This document shows positions 7,100 to 15,860 of a stretch of DNA of 33,740 nucleotides, piece after piece (the stretch's first letter is position 1; every line of letters starts with the position of its first letter). Both the position numbers and the translations under genes were made by a program. This stretch comes from PSRI01 sp041484195 (lineage in GTDB: Bacteria > Bacteroidota > Bacteroidia > Chitinophagales > Chitinophagaceae): the NCBI GenBank assembly GCA_041484195.1, contig JBGPHC010000039.1, positions 1 through 33,740 on the forward strand, in the 5' to 3' direction. A model generated the notes under the pieces. That model was not told the origin of the DNA and did not search any database. It saw nothing but the letters and a program-made list of their open reading frames with translations.

Positions 7100-8053
7100 T
7101 TATGCCGCACTCGCCATCTCCAACAAATCCATCTGCTCACCACTCAATTGTAAAGTTGACGCATGGATTAGTTCGCTCAATTGCTTCTCGGTGGTGGCGC
7201 TGGCAATGGGCGCGGTGATGAAGGGTTTGTGCAATAGCCAGGCAATGGCTATTTGCGAGACTTGTACATTTTGTTGTTTTGCCACGATATCCATTGCCGC
7301 AAGTATTCTGAAGCCCCTTTCATCAAGGTACCTCTTCACTCCTTTTCCGCGTGGACTCTTGTTCAGGTCGGCTTCGCTCCTGTATTTGCCGGAGAGGAAT
7401 CCGCTGGCGAGTGAATAGTATGAAATAACACCCAATGATTCATCCTTCACAAGCTTTGCATATTTCGTTTCAAATGTCTCCCTGTCATATAAATTATACA
7501 ATGGCTGAAGACTTATATAAGGTGACAGCTTATTCTTGAGTGCGAAATCGTTGGATTCTTTGATCCTTTCGGCGCTTAAATTTGAGGCTCCGATATACCT
7601 CACTTTTCCTGCCTTGATCAGGTCATTGAATGCCGTGATTGTTTCTGAAACAGGTGTTTCCGGATCATCGAAGTGCGACTGGTAGAGATCAATATAATCT
7701 GTTTGCAATCTCCTGAGGGAAGCTTCCACGGCCTGTTTCATGTATTTGGCGCTCAAACCTTTTTTCCCATCGCCCATGTCTGAACCTAGTTTGGTGGCAA
7801 TGATCACTTCTTTTCGTTTAGCGCTTTTCTTCAACCAATTACCGATGATGGTTTCTGATTCGCCACCCTTATTTCCGGGTGCAAATCTTGAATAGCTGTC
7901 TGCCGTGTCAACAAGATTATATCCCGCACCAACAAAAGCATCCAGGATTTTAAAAGATCCGGCTTCATTCAAGGTCCATCCAAAAACATTCCCGCCAAGG
8001 GCCAATGGTGATGCCAATAAATCGGACTTTCCTAATTTTCTTCTACTAACCAT
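7100..8053 (-). CDS. Aldo/keto reductase
   Basis: This 317-residue NADPH-dependent oxidoreductase reduces aldehydes or ketones to alcohols in the cytoplasm. The catalytic tetrad is visible as D49 (NLVDTADSY), Y54, K88 (IIATKLG) and H127 (LYQSHFDD). VRYIGASNLS and late SATTEKQ are further family landmarks, the latter in the NADP-binding C-terminal region. Length is typical of the YajO/Gcy-like group. A 3'-end relative of this gene survives as a fragment at 4682-4801, so the locus once held two such genes. A possible -7 element lies 70 bases upstream. The true substrate cannot be read from sequence. Confidence 0.92.
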   Translation of the reverse strand: MVSRRKLGKSDLLASPLALGGNVFGWTLNEAGSFKILDAFVGAGYNLVDTADSYSRFAPGNKGGESETIIGNWLKKSAKRKEVIIATKLGSDMGDGKKGLSAKYMKQAVEASLRRLQTDYIDLYQSHFDDPETPVSETITAFNDLIKAGKVRYIGASNLSAERIKESNDFALKNKLSPYISLQPLYNLYDRETFETKYAKLVKDESLGVISYYSLASGFLSGKYRSEADLNKSPRGKGVKRYLDERGFRILAAMDIVAKQQNVQVSQIAIAWLLHKPFITAPIASATTEKQLSELIHASTLQLSGEQMDLLEMASAA

Positions 8054-8122
8054 TTTATAGAATTTAGAATTCTGTTATTGATGGATAAATGTGATATCCT
8101 TTATGAAACTGTGGTCGCACTG

Positions 8123-8130
8123 CAAAGATA
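8123..8130 (-). promoter_or_regulatory. Candidate -7 promoter element for the aldo/keto reductase
   Basis: On the minus strand the bases read TATCTTTG, an exact match to the Bacteroidota sigma-A -7 consensus TAnnTTTG, 70 bases upstream of the start. No matching TTG at the -33 position was found, so the call is moderate. Confidence 0.4.
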
Positions 8131-8341
8131 AATTTAAGGAGCAAATAGAGTTTCAGGAGATGAGTAATGACTCAGGGAGACGGTTTTTCGGGACTTTAAG
8201 GAATCCGGCATCAGGGCATATTCTGAATTCTGTTGAAGTGGATACAGTTGGTTGGTACCCGCGAAGTGAGATGTTAGACCCCTTTTCTGTGAAGACTAAA
8301 GAAGAGAATTCGGGTCATGGAAAATTAAAGGCTGTTTACCC

Positions 8342-9412
8342 TTATTGCAGGCTTATTTTTCGTATCCTATTATTATCCGTATCCGCCACATAGATATTTC
8401 CATGGGCATCAATCCCCAAGCCTCCGGGGGATTTGAATTTGGCAAGGGTTCCATCGCCATCAACATAACCACTTGTGCTTCCTGCAATAGTAGAAACAGC
8501 TCCCTGCGGTGTGATCTTCCGGATGCGATCGAGGTCGATCACGAATAAATTTCCGGCGCCATCGATGGCAAGGTCGGTGGGATAATAAAAACTTGCTGTA
8601 GAAGCATCTCCGTCTTTATTGTCGGATATGCCGTTTCCGGCAAAATTTGTGACTTCTCCATCAGGACTGATTTTCCGGATGCGGGAATTGCCTCCATCGG
8701 AGACGTAGACGTTTCCATCTTTATCTACGGCGATTCCGCTGGGGAAATCGAATCTTGCATTACTGCCATTGCCGTTTCTGAAACCTGCCGTGTCGCTGCC
8801 CGCGATCGTGCTGACCTTCCCTGCCGTACTGATTTTCCGGATGCGATTATTTTGGGGATCGGCTATATAAACATTTCCCAGCGCGTCGGTGGCTATTTGA
8901 GCCTCGTCCCGGAACTGTGCCGTATCCGCGTCTCCGTCAACTGCCCCGTCTTCATCGGTACCCGCATAGGTAGTCACATCTGCAGCAGGAGTTATTTTGC
9001 GTATCCGGGAATCATCCACATCGGTGGTGTAGATATTTTCATTGCCGCCAATGGCAATACCGAAAGGATGCCTGAATTCTGCCGACAGACCATGACCATT
9101 CACAATGCCCAAATTAGTTCCGGCAAAAGTGGTAACCTGTGAGCTCTTGATCTTTCGGATACAATGATTCTGCACATCCGTCACATAAATGGCGCCGTCG
9201 GCAGCAACCGCAACATCCAAAGGAAAGTGGAATCTTGCAATTGACACCGGGCCATTGACAAAAGATGCGGAATCACCGCCGGCTACTGTGGTCACAACCC
9301 ATTTTTTTGTGGGGGCTGGGACTTCTTGCGGTGCATTGTATTTTTTACAGCCAATTCCGGCGCTTGCGATTATTACAAAATACAGTTGAAAGCATTTCTT
9401 GATAGACATCAT
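8342..9412 (-). CDS. NHL-repeat six-bladed propeller lipoprotein
   Basis: Six NHL repeats of about 55 residues follow one another, each with a pattern like GIAVDKDGNVYVSDGGNSRIRKI. They should form a six-bladed beta-propeller. I place the start at 9412 (or the adjacent ATG at 9409), where MMSIKKCF begins a lipoprotein signal with lipobox SAGIGC before KKYN. The longer open frame back to 9514 would put a non-signal extension in front. From 9412 the protein has 356 residues. It is expected in the envelope as a lipid-anchored binding protein. NHL proteins bind proteins, nucleic acids or carbohydrates, and no catalytic residues are evident. The phosphoesterase gene lies upstream on the same strand, separated by 210 bases with repeats. 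Confidence 0.85.
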   Translation of the reverse strand: MMSIKKCFQLYFVIIASAGIGCKKYNAPQEVPAPTKKWVVTTVAGGDSASFVNGPVSIARFHFPLDVAVAADGAIYVTDVQNHCIRKIKSSQVTTFAGTNLGIVNGHGLSAEFRHPFGIAIGGNENIYTTDVDDSRIRKITPAADVTTYAGTDEDGAVDGDADTAQFRDEAQIATDALGNVYIADPQNNRIRKISTAGKVSTIAGSDTAGFRNGNGSNARFDFPSGIAVDKDGNVYVSDGGNSRIRKISPDGEVTNFAGNGISDNKDGDASTASFYYPTDLAIDGAGNLFVIDLDRIRKITPQGAVSTIAGSTSGYVDGDGTLAKFKSPGGLGIDAHGNIYVADTDNNRIRKISLQ

Positions 9413-9517
9413 GGTAAACCAATCTTTAAGCGCACTTGTGAATGCCAATTGTGAAAAATGAGAAGGCCGGTTGACGCAATCTAGAACTCCATCCCTGGTC
9501 ATGTGCCCATTCATTCC

Positions 9518-9546
9518 CTATCGGTTGCTATTAATTTTCTATCGGT
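9518..9546 (-). repeat. Two direct CTATCGGT boxes 21 bp apart
   Basis: CTATCGGT occurs at 9518-9525 and again at 9539-9546, a 21-bp period or two helical turns. The boxes lie 106-134 bases upstream of the NHL gene start. This spacing is usual for dimeric response-regulator sites, but no regulator can be assigned. Confidence 0.4.
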
Positions 9547-9560
9547 ACACGCAGCCATAG

Positions 9561-9585
9561 TTTGATATATGTGAGATATATCAAA
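9561..9585. repeat. Perfect 10-bp inverted repeat
   Basis: Arms TTTGATATAT (9561-9570) and ATATATCAAA (9576-9585) pair perfectly around GTGAG. It lies between the phosphoesterase stop and the NHL gene. On the minus strand a T tract precedes rather than follows the stem, so it fits an operator better than an intrinsic terminator. Confidence 0.6.
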
Positions 9586-9622
9586 AAGAAAGCGAAGTGT
9601 ATTGGAAAAAGATTATCCGGAC

Positions 9623-12600
9623 TTAACTACTCATGATTGGCTTGCTCACAAGCCAGACATTGGGGTAGTCAGCCACCTTATTGCCCAGAATTATAGGAAC
9701 TGCATTGTCCAATAGATTCAATGGCCTCAAAACCAGATTTGGAAAAAATGCATTGGTTACAGTGAACAGGTTTCTGCCGGCCTCCAGGTTATTCAAAGGC
9801 GTGAATTTCCATAACTGATATTTGATGTTGAACTTAACGGGATCTATGAGCGCCTGCCCGCCTTCATATTTCAGATCCTGTTTGATTCCGAAACCCTGAT
9901 CCGGGAGACTGGTATTTCCATCAGGCACTTCAACAGTTATATATCTGCCACCAAAATGCGTTCTTATGTAAACAAAGTCTCCGGCCTGTTCAAATGAAAA
10001 TCTTTGCTCATCTGTCTCGTTTGTATTGAATCGGCCTACTATTGAGCCTGTTGGACTGCCCCCCTCAATATTCAGCCTCATTTCCGAGGGATTGTATGAG
10101 ATATTGTATCGCATGAATGGCAAAAATTTGGGCCTCCTCCAGGTTTGACTCAGTATAGGTATCAAATCAATTGCTGCCGCGAAGCGTGGGCCCATGAAAG
10201 GAGGGTTCCTGTTCATGAAACGGCGTGCGATAGTTTTGAGAATAGACGTGTGGTCAAAATGAAGCGATTCATTATTTTGGTTCTTATCATGCCCGAATAC
10301 TGACCCCGCCTGAATCCAGGGCGAAATAAAGAAAGCGGGTACGCGTACGCCATAAGATTTAACATGCGATTCAGGTGAGAATTGGGCAGCTTCAGGTGGC
10401 GCCACGTGATCATAAAAACCTCCGTGCTCATCATAAGTGATTATTAATAACGTATTGACAAATTGCGGACTCGAAACAACGGCTTCCACAACCTTTTGAA
10501 CAAGGTTTTGGCCTGCCTTAATATCGGCCACCGGCCCGTCGCAATTGGCATTTGGTGGCAATTCAATAAAATGCGGATCGATATAGGATACTGATGGAAG
10601 CGTGCCATTTTTCGCGTCGGCAAAAAATCCCCTCAAGGGATCATCTATACTTACAATATTCGTATTGTCAAATGTGTATTTCGAAAAAAAGCGCAGGAAG
10701 CAATAGCCATGTTCGTAATATTTCCAGGTTACGCCTTTTTCTATATTGTTATGATAGTCGGTTAGATGATCAAATATGGTCTTATTAAATACAGGTGTCA
10801 GGGGGCTGGAGTTGCTGAATTCCCAAGTGTTTTCGGAAATAGGAGGAGTATCCTTATTCAATCCGCTAGCCATATTTAAGCGGCCGGTCAACTCATAAAA
10901 CCGATTGGCAAAAGTGGGCCCCGGGTGAGAAGCAAACCATCTGTGGCTAATGCCAAAATCCCGCGCCAGGTCATCATATACGGGAACATTTGCGGGCGTG
11001 TGATAGCCCATGATTGTGGGCCCATTTCCTCCCGCATCCTCCGCAAAACTTTTTACAAACCCATTCATCTTGCCTGTTCCCGGAATGCCATCGCCCGATC
11101 CATCAAGGTCGGCATTTATTTGATGAAATACCGGGCCATAACTATGCGAAGGATCTGTTTTGAATGCGGTATCACCGGGAGCGATGGGATAAGATGGATA
11201 ATTAGTGCCATTGTAGAAATTAAATTCACCTCCTTTCAGGCCATCCACGTCTCTCCGTCCCATACCACCCGCACCTACCGGCAGGCTCAGGTAGCCGAGC
11301 ATGTGATCAAAGGAACGGTTTTCCATCGTCAATACTACGATATGTTTTATGTTAGACAAATTGCTCGGTATCGAAAAATCGATTGAAGGATCGGCGTTGG
11401 GATTGTTAAGGTATGGCCAGCCCTGGGGTCTGAATATACTGTCAGGGAAAGTATCTAATTTACTATTTGGCACCAGGTAGTTCACTGTTACATTCTGACC
11501 GTCATTCACGCATGATGTTACATCATATAGACCGGTTCCACCCAGTATCCATCTGCTAATTGTGCTATTAAATGCAAGCCGGGTAGCGGGGTCACGGAGT
11601 GCGTTGTAGATTCCATTGCGAATTGCTTTTTGAAAAGTTCCATCCGGGTCGAGGGCCCCTGTGGTTACTACGTGGTCAACCACATATTTTTTCAGAGCCT
11701 CGTCAAATGCATCATCCTGCAGGTTTGCTATTTTATCCACCCATGATAAGAATTCAAGTCTGCCATATAAATGTGGATCGGGACCGCCATAGGTTATTAT
11801 GCAGGCCGCGAGCTCATCCTCAGCTCTCCCAATGGCGGCTTCTTTCATCACAATCTGTTTTATGATTCCCGGCTTTTGTGGGGGTCCCGCATTTTCTAAT
11901 TCATTCTGTAGGATTTCCAGTTGGTTATTCAGGTCATCAAGCCTGGTTTTCAGAGCGCCACATTGAGTAGGTGGCGCGACAGGGATCCTCAATACATCGA
12001 AAGAAAGTTTTAATGAAATATCAAACTGAACGAGATCAAAATTAGGTATGCCAAATGTGGTGGAGACTATTTCTTCAGGTCCACTACATTCGAAACTGAT
12101 CTTCGCTGTTATTGGCTCGGGACTGGAAGGATCGAGTGCAACCGCGATAGAACTTGTATTGAAATCATTAAAATAATAGCCTGCAGGCAATTGGCCCAGG
12201 TCCTTTGAAAATATGGATTTGTACTCAGTGCTTACCACTCCATTAACCACAACAGCCTCGAGCATATAAGCCGTAATATCGCTGGCAGGTGGGTTGTTAT
12301 CGGGAGAGAATTGTCCGGGAGGAATATAATCATGATGATGCAGGCGCATCTTGAATATCGGAGGATCCGTACGGCGGTTTAAGAATTCATCAAATTTCTT
12401 CTGCAGGAGACTCCACGGAATTTGTTTTGTTACTGGCTGCAATGCGGGGTCATTGTTGAAATAGGGAATGGTGGCCGGCGGGACCGGTTTAAAATCAGGA
12501 CCATTATTGCTTACGAGGCATTCATCAAAATTGTCTTCGGCAGTTTGAAGCGCTCTTTCTTTGAGTCCTATTTGAGCTATGATTCGGGATTTGTCCACAG

Positions 12601-12703
12601 GAGCAGCGACTTGAAGTTCTTCCTGGAGATTTTCAATCTGGGCGTTTAGATTATCGATCTGATTTTGAAAGACTACACATTGTACGGGTATTTGATCGGA
12701 CAT
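9623..12703 (-). CDS. Phosphoesterase (phospholipase C / acid phosphatase family) with extra domains
   Basis: At 1026 residues this is larger than the usual 450-700 of the family. The phosphoesterase domain (PF04185-type) starts near residue 450 with IVVLTMENRSFDHMLGYL; E461 and N462 are the expected metal-site region. It continues through GPTFANRFYELTG, ITYDEHGGFYDHVAPP and VPAFFISPWI to HTSILKTIARRF. These enzymes hydrolyse phosphodiester or phosphomonoester bonds, often in phospholipids. Two coiled-coil modules of about 55 residues precede it (residues 7-63 and 247-303), each starting QC and ending in a Cys near a GGPD or NGPD turn. The intervening parts are unassigned. The last ~150 residues contain FVYIRTHFGGRYITVE and may be a beta-trefoil or similar binding domain. 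No signal peptide is visible, odd for a family that is mostly exported. Confidence 0.85.
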   Translation of the reverse strand: MSDQIPVQCVVFQNQIDNLNAQIENLQEELQVAAPVDKSRIIAQIGLKERALQTAEDNFDECLVSNNGPDFKPVPPATIPYFNNDPALQPVTKQIPWSLLQKKFDEFLNRRTDPPIFKMRLHHHDYIPPGQFSPDNNPPASDITAYMLEAVVVNGVVSTEYKSIFSKDLGQLPAGYYFNDFNTSSIAVALDPSSPEPITAKISFECSGPEEIVSTTFGIPNFDLVQFDISLKLSFDVLRIPVAPPTQCGALKTRLDDLNNQLEILQNELENAGPPQKPGIIKQIVMKEAAIGRAEDELAACIITYGGPDPHLYGRLEFLSWVDKIANLQDDAFDEALKKYVVDHVVTTGALDPDGTFQKAIRNGIYNALRDPATRLAFNSTISRWILGGTGLYDVTSCVNDGQNVTVNYLVPNSKLDTFPDSIFRPQGWPYLNNPNADPSIDFSIPSNLSNIKHIVVLTMENRSFDHMLGYLSLPVGAGGMGRRDVDGLKGGEFNFYNGTNYPSYPIAPGDTAFKTDPSHSYGPVFHQINADLDGSGDGIPGTGKMNGFVKSFAEDAGGNGPTIMGYHTPANVPVYDDLARDFGISHRWFASHPGPTFANRFYELTGRLNMASGLNKDTPPISENTWEFSNSSPLTPVFNKTIFDHLTDYHNNIEKGVTWKYYEHGYCFLRFFSKYTFDNTNIVSIDDPLRGFFADAKNGTLPSVSYIDPHFIELPPNANCDGPVADIKAGQNLVQKVVEAVVSSPQFVNTLLIITYDEHGGFYDHVAPPEAAQFSPESHVKSYGVRVPAFFISPWIQAGSVFGHDKNQNNESLHFDHTSILKTIARRFMNRNPPFMGPRFAAAIDLIPILSQTWRRPKFLPFMRYNISYNPSEMRLNIEGGSPTGSIVGRFNTNETDEQRFSFEQAGDFVYIRTHFGGRYITVEVPDGNTSLPDQGFGIKQDLKYEGGQALIDPVKFNIKYQLWKFTPLNNLEAGRNLFTVTNAFFPNLVLRPLNLLDNAVPIILGNKVADYPNVWLVSKPIMSS

Positions 12704-13312
12704 GACATTCAGTTTAATTGGTGATAAAATTCTAAATCCTGCCTGTTAAACATTTTGCGGGTATTTTCAATACACGTCACTAAGTAATGAACAAAACAAT
12801 CATTCGATGTCTCCAATCACCGAATGGTCATATTGATTTTCTGAGAGGCAGGAAGGACTAGATCATGGGAATTCGTTTTCGGGGCTATGAAATTCTACTT
12901 ATCATGATGCTGATTCACTTGGGCAGTTGTTGTCTTATTCGGCGAAGTCGTTTTGAATCCCTGTTTGATATTCGAATTCTATATCTGGATATAAATGACC
13001 GAATCATGTAAAAAAAATCCCGAAAGTATGGGTTGAAATTTGCGAGTATTAAATATTTTATGGGGACTTGGGGCATTTTGCCTTTAAATATCATTTCAAA
13101 CCAATTGAACAGTTCTTCTTTTCCTGCCAGAATTAATTCATCATTCCGGGCAGAGTAAATACACACCCGTCGATGGGTAAAATATATTCTGAATTTATCC
13201 GGGCCATGCACAGGATAGGTATTTTTGCAAATAATGAATAGGGTGCATTAAATGAGGCCGAAAGACTCACTGGTTTGTGAATTAGGCTCTCCAGTAATTA
13301 AAATCGTTTCAA
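12704..13312. other. Intergenic region between phosphoesterase and antitoxin remnant
   Basis: About 600 bases with no recognised gene. A minus-strand frame at 12915-13211 is listed separately with low confidence. No clear promoter match, terminator or repeat was found in the rest. Confidence 0.5.
12915..13211 (-). CDS. Possible small hypothetical protein
   Basis: The frame encodes 98 residues from a GTG start (the frame is open back to about 13255). The product has a mixed alpha/beta composition (RNDELILAGKEELFNWFEMIF) and a strongly basic C terminus rich in Arg and Ser. It has no signal peptide and I recognise no family. Codon pattern is plausible for a real gene, but the lack of an ATG and of a clear ribosome site keeps confidence low. 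It may be a gene remnant. Confidence 0.3.
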   Translation of the reverse strand: MHGPDKFRIYFTHRRVCIYSARNDELILAGKEELFNWFEMIFKGKMPQVPIKYLILANFNPYFRDFFYMIRSFISRYRIRISNRDSKRLRRIRQQLPK

Positions 13313-13480
13313 ATGAAAATCTTAACAAACAGTCAATATCATACCGCTCTTGCTCAAATAGAATCCTTAATTGAAAAAGGGTTCAACAAATTGACCCAGT
13401 AGGAAACGGCGGCTTTGGAAAGGCTGTCCAGGAGCGTTGAAGAATTTAAATGTAATGTTCATGCATTCAAACGAAATGAA
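13313..13480 (+). pseudogene. Broken N-terminal remnant of a HigA-like antitoxin
   Basis: From ATG at 13313 the frame reads MKILTNSQYHTALAQIESLI, EKGFNKLTQ, then an in-frame TAG at 13400-13402, then ETAALERLSRSVEEF. Joined across the stop this matches the helical N terminus of HigA-type antitoxin regulators (consensus like ALxxIxELIxKGFxxLTxxExxELxxLSxxVExYE). The DNA-binding helix-turn-helix that should follow is missing. The frame runs directly into the patatin gene instead. No HigB toxin is seen nearby. This is a decayed piece of a toxin-antitoxin module. Confidence 0.65.
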
Positions 13481-14284
13481 ATGAAAAAATTCGGCTATGT
13501 CTTGTCAGGTGGAGGTTCCAGGGGATTTGCGCACCTGGGAGTAATCAAATTTCTTGAAGAATTGGGCATCAAACCTTATGCAATTGCCGGCACAAGCGCC
13601 GGTGCCATTGCCGGGGCATTATACGCGGCTGGTAAAAGACCTGAAGAAATCCTGGACCTGTTTAAAGAAAGTAAATTATTCGGATGGAGCACTCTCACAA
13701 GGGAGAAAACCGGCTTCTTCTCTATGGATAGCCTGAAGACGATGTTGAATGAAGCCGTTGAAAAGGATGATTTTGCTGCATTAAAAGTAAAACTGTTTGT
13801 CGCTTCCACTGATTTAGTGGAAGGTAAATCCGTCATTTTTTCAAATGGGAAACTGGTTGAAGCCGTAATTGCTTCCGCATCGGTGCCGGTTGTTTTTCAT
13901 GCGGTAAAATCTGGGGGAAAGATGTTGGTTGACGGCGGTATTCTGAATAATTTTCCGGTAGAACCATTGTCGGGTATTTGCGATGTGATCATTGGATCAT
14001 TTGTAAACAAGATAGAAAAAGGTGTCAGTCATAATTATTTTCTTGAATCATTCAACGTACTTGAAAGATGCTTTCACCTGGCTATTTCCAATTCGGCATA
14101 TTCCAAAGTGAATAATTGCGATGTCTTTATTGAAGTCCCTCTGAGCGATTTTGGCATGTTCGACATAAAAAGGGCAAATGAGATATTCGATATTGGGTAT
14201 AATACTGCCTTGCTCCATAAGGAAAAATTATTGCAACTGAAGGAAGATAGTTGCGTGACTGCCATCGAAAAGGGAATTAACTGA
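13481..14284 (+). CDS. Patatin-like phospholipase (RssA/YlbK-type)
   Basis: The 267-residue protein from ATG 13481 starts MKKFGYVLSGGGSRGFAHLG, with the glycine-rich oxyanion loop at once. The catalytic Ser39 sits in GTSAGA and the catalytic Asp151 in VDGGILNNFP, giving a complete Ser-Asp dyad. Such enzymes are cytoplasmic or membrane-associated acyl hydrolases acting on phospholipids. A longer frame opens at TTG 13415, but its first 22 residues belong to the antitoxin remnant, so 13481 is the better start. Length fits single-domain bacterial patatins. The substrate is not known. The upstream antitoxin fragment may now serve only as leader sequence. Confidence 0.92.
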   Translation: MKKFGYVLSGGGSRGFAHLGVIKFLEELGIKPYAIAGTSAGAIAGALYAAGKRPEEILDLFKESKLFGWSTLTREKTGFFSMDSLKTMLNEAVEKDDFAALKVKLFVASTDLVEGKSVIFSNGKLVEAVIASASVPVVFHAVKSGGKMLVDGGILNNFPVEPLSGICDVIIGSFVNKIEKGVSHNYFLESFNVLERCFHLAISNSAYSKVNNCDVFIEVPLSDFGMFDIKRANEIFDIGYNTALLHKEKLLQLKEDSCVTAIEKGIN

Positions 14285-14303
14285 ATTTGGGCGGCTGCCA
14301 AAT
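14285..14303 (+). terminator. Short hairpin right after the patatin gene
   Basis: Arms ATTTGG and CCAAAT pair around GCGGCTG, starting one base after the stop codon. There is no following T tract, so termination is only suggested. It lies in the gap between convergent genes. Confidence 0.3.
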
Positions 14304-14462
14304 ATTGGAAAGATGGGGGGAGATGTCTAACTTGTCCTGAGAAACAACGCTTTTCTCTTTCTATCCCCACTATGGATTCGTGAATTACGGTCAATGATTC
14401 ACAATTGCCCGGTTCATGCAGGAGCATAAAACTTTGGGAATGAGAATTATTGGACTGCGGCT

Positions 14463-15500
14463 TTAGGGACTGATTATGGTAACAGATACCCTGGTTCCTT
14501 TGCCGATATCACTGTGGATATCCAAATGACCATTGATGGAAGCTGCTCTTTCCTGCATCCTGGTGAGTCCGGGACCGCGATTTTCCTCATTCATCAGGAA
14601 TCCCTTTCCATCATCTTCAATGGTCAGGCATATCCTGTCATCAAGCTCTTCGAGTTTAATAGATACATTTTTGGCAAGCGCATGATACATGACGTTGGTA
14701 AGTGCTTCCTGGCATATCCGAAAGAAATCGACCTTGATTTCATGTGATAAATCAGTCTCATCGCAGCTACTCTCAAAATGGCAGGGGATACCATTCAAGA
14801 TTGAAAACTCATTGCAATGCCATTCCAGTGTAGCATTCAGTCCAAGATCCTCCAGCATATTCGGGCTGATGGAAAAGGATATTCTTCGAATAGTATTGAT
14901 CAGTAATTCGGAAATCACTGCAGCATGTTCAATCTTGTTCTTCGCAGGATCGCTGAGATCCGGCATGTTGACTTTCATCCAGTCAATATCGAGTTTTAAT
15001 ACGGAAACCAATTGGGCCAGTTCCTCATGCAATTCTTCGGCCAAATACTTTCTGTCGTCTTCAATCCTGCTTTTAAAGCGGGTAGCCAGACTCTTGAATT
15101 TCCTGTATTTTTCCTCAACCTCTTTTTCTATCTGTTTTTTTTCGGTAACATCTTTTGCGATGGCAAATACAATTTCCCTGTCTGCAAAATAGATGGAAGT
15201 CCATTCCAGCCACACGAATCCGCCGGTTTTTTTCAGATACCTGTTTTGAAAATTTATCAGCACTTTCCCATTCAGAAGATCTGCTCTCTTTTGCAATGTC
15301 AACTCCCGGTCCTCGGGATGCATAAAACATTCAATGGGTTTGGACATCAGTTCTTCTTCTGTAAACCCCAGTTTATCGATAACGGCCGGATTCACTTGTT
15401 TGAAATATCCTTCCTTGCTGGCAATGCATGCCAGGTCAGGCGTCATTTTAAAAAAGGCGGATTCTGAAAATTGGGGTTCCTCCAAATATGGCATATTCAT
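14463..15500 (-). CDS. PAS-domain sensor histidine kinase (HisKA_3/NarX type)
   Basis: The 345-residue protein has no signal peptide or membrane segment, so it is a cytoplasmic sensor. A PAS domain spans about residues 14-118 (FFKMTPDLACIASKEGYF ... FAIAKDVTE). A short coiled linker and the dimerisation/phosphoacceptor region follow, with His158 in ELHEELAQ. The ATPase domain has an N box at RICQEALTNVMYHA (about 261-274), a G1 box DDGKGF (296-301) and a G2 region RGPGLTRMQERA (308-319). The usual HDELGQ and NVxKHA motifs are slightly altered here. NarX-type kinases normally pair with a LuxR-type response regulator, but none is encoded nearby, so this is an orphan kinase. A 14-bp palindrome lies 30 bases upstream. 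Confidence 0.9.
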   Translation of the reverse strand: MNMPYLEEPQFSESAFFKMTPDLACIASKEGYFKQVNPAVIDKLGFTEEELMSKPIECFMHPEDRELTLQKRADLLNGKVLINFQNRYLKKTGGFVWLEWTSIYFADREIVFAIAKDVTEKKQIEKEVEEKYRKFKSLATRFKSRIEDDRKYLAEELHEELAQLVSVLKLDIDWMKVNMPDLSDPAKNKIEHAAVISELLINTIRRISFSISPNMLEDLGLNATLEWHCNEFSILNGIPCHFESSCDETDLSHEIKVDFFRICQEALTNVMYHALAKNVSIKLEELDDRICLTIEDDGKGFLMNEENRGPGLTRMQERAASINGHLDIHSDIGKGTRVSVTIISP

Positions 15501-15860
15501 TGGTATTGTAATTTCATACGATCAAATTGTATATTCGAATATAGAGATCTGATGGTCCCACCTTTCGGCTTGTTCTGAGTGAAATTATTCATTTGTGGCC
15601 TTTTAACGAAACATAACGTATTACTAAAATCCTTCGGGCTCCTCCATGACTTCTCCAGTGGCCTTCCCGAAAAGAAAGCGAATAGACAAGGATTCATGAT
15701 GGGAACTAGTATCAGCAGGAATATTCCTCAAATAATTCATCCAATGATATCTCCATTCTTTAGATTTCCATTTTTTCCGGATAGGCTTGAAGAATTTGGG
15801 TAGCCAACTATAGGAAAGGTATAAAACAAAGAGAAATACCAAAAAATAGAGAACGTTTGA
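15501..15860. other. Intergenic region upstream of the histidine kinase
   Basis: 360 bases between two minus-strand genes. Apart from the palindrome at 15530-15543 it has only short, mutually overlapping frames on both strands. None has a recognisable family or good start context. Confidence 0.5.
15530..15543. promoter_or_regulatory. 14-bp palindrome upstream of the kinase gene
   Basis: TATATTCGAATATA is a perfect palindrome centred 37 bases before the start of the histidine kinase. Its position between promoter and start fits an operator. The binding protein is unknown, and short AT-rich palindromes also occur by chance. Confidence 0.4.

Noticed and set aside
8091..8393. 100-residue plus-strand ORF between the reductase and NHL genes
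   Set aside because: It runs into the 3' end of the NHL gene, has no family and contains the likely reductase promoter.
9413..9514. Extended N terminus of the NHL protein
   Set aside because: The lipoprotein signal begins at 9412; the extra 34 residues would bury it.
13313..14284. Functional toxin-antitoxin system
   Set aside because: The antitoxin lacks its HTH and has an in-frame stop, and no HigB-like toxin is encoded nearby.
15624..15842. 72-residue minus-strand ORF upstream of the kinase
   Set aside because: Other frames overlap it on both strands, there is no ribosome site and no known family.
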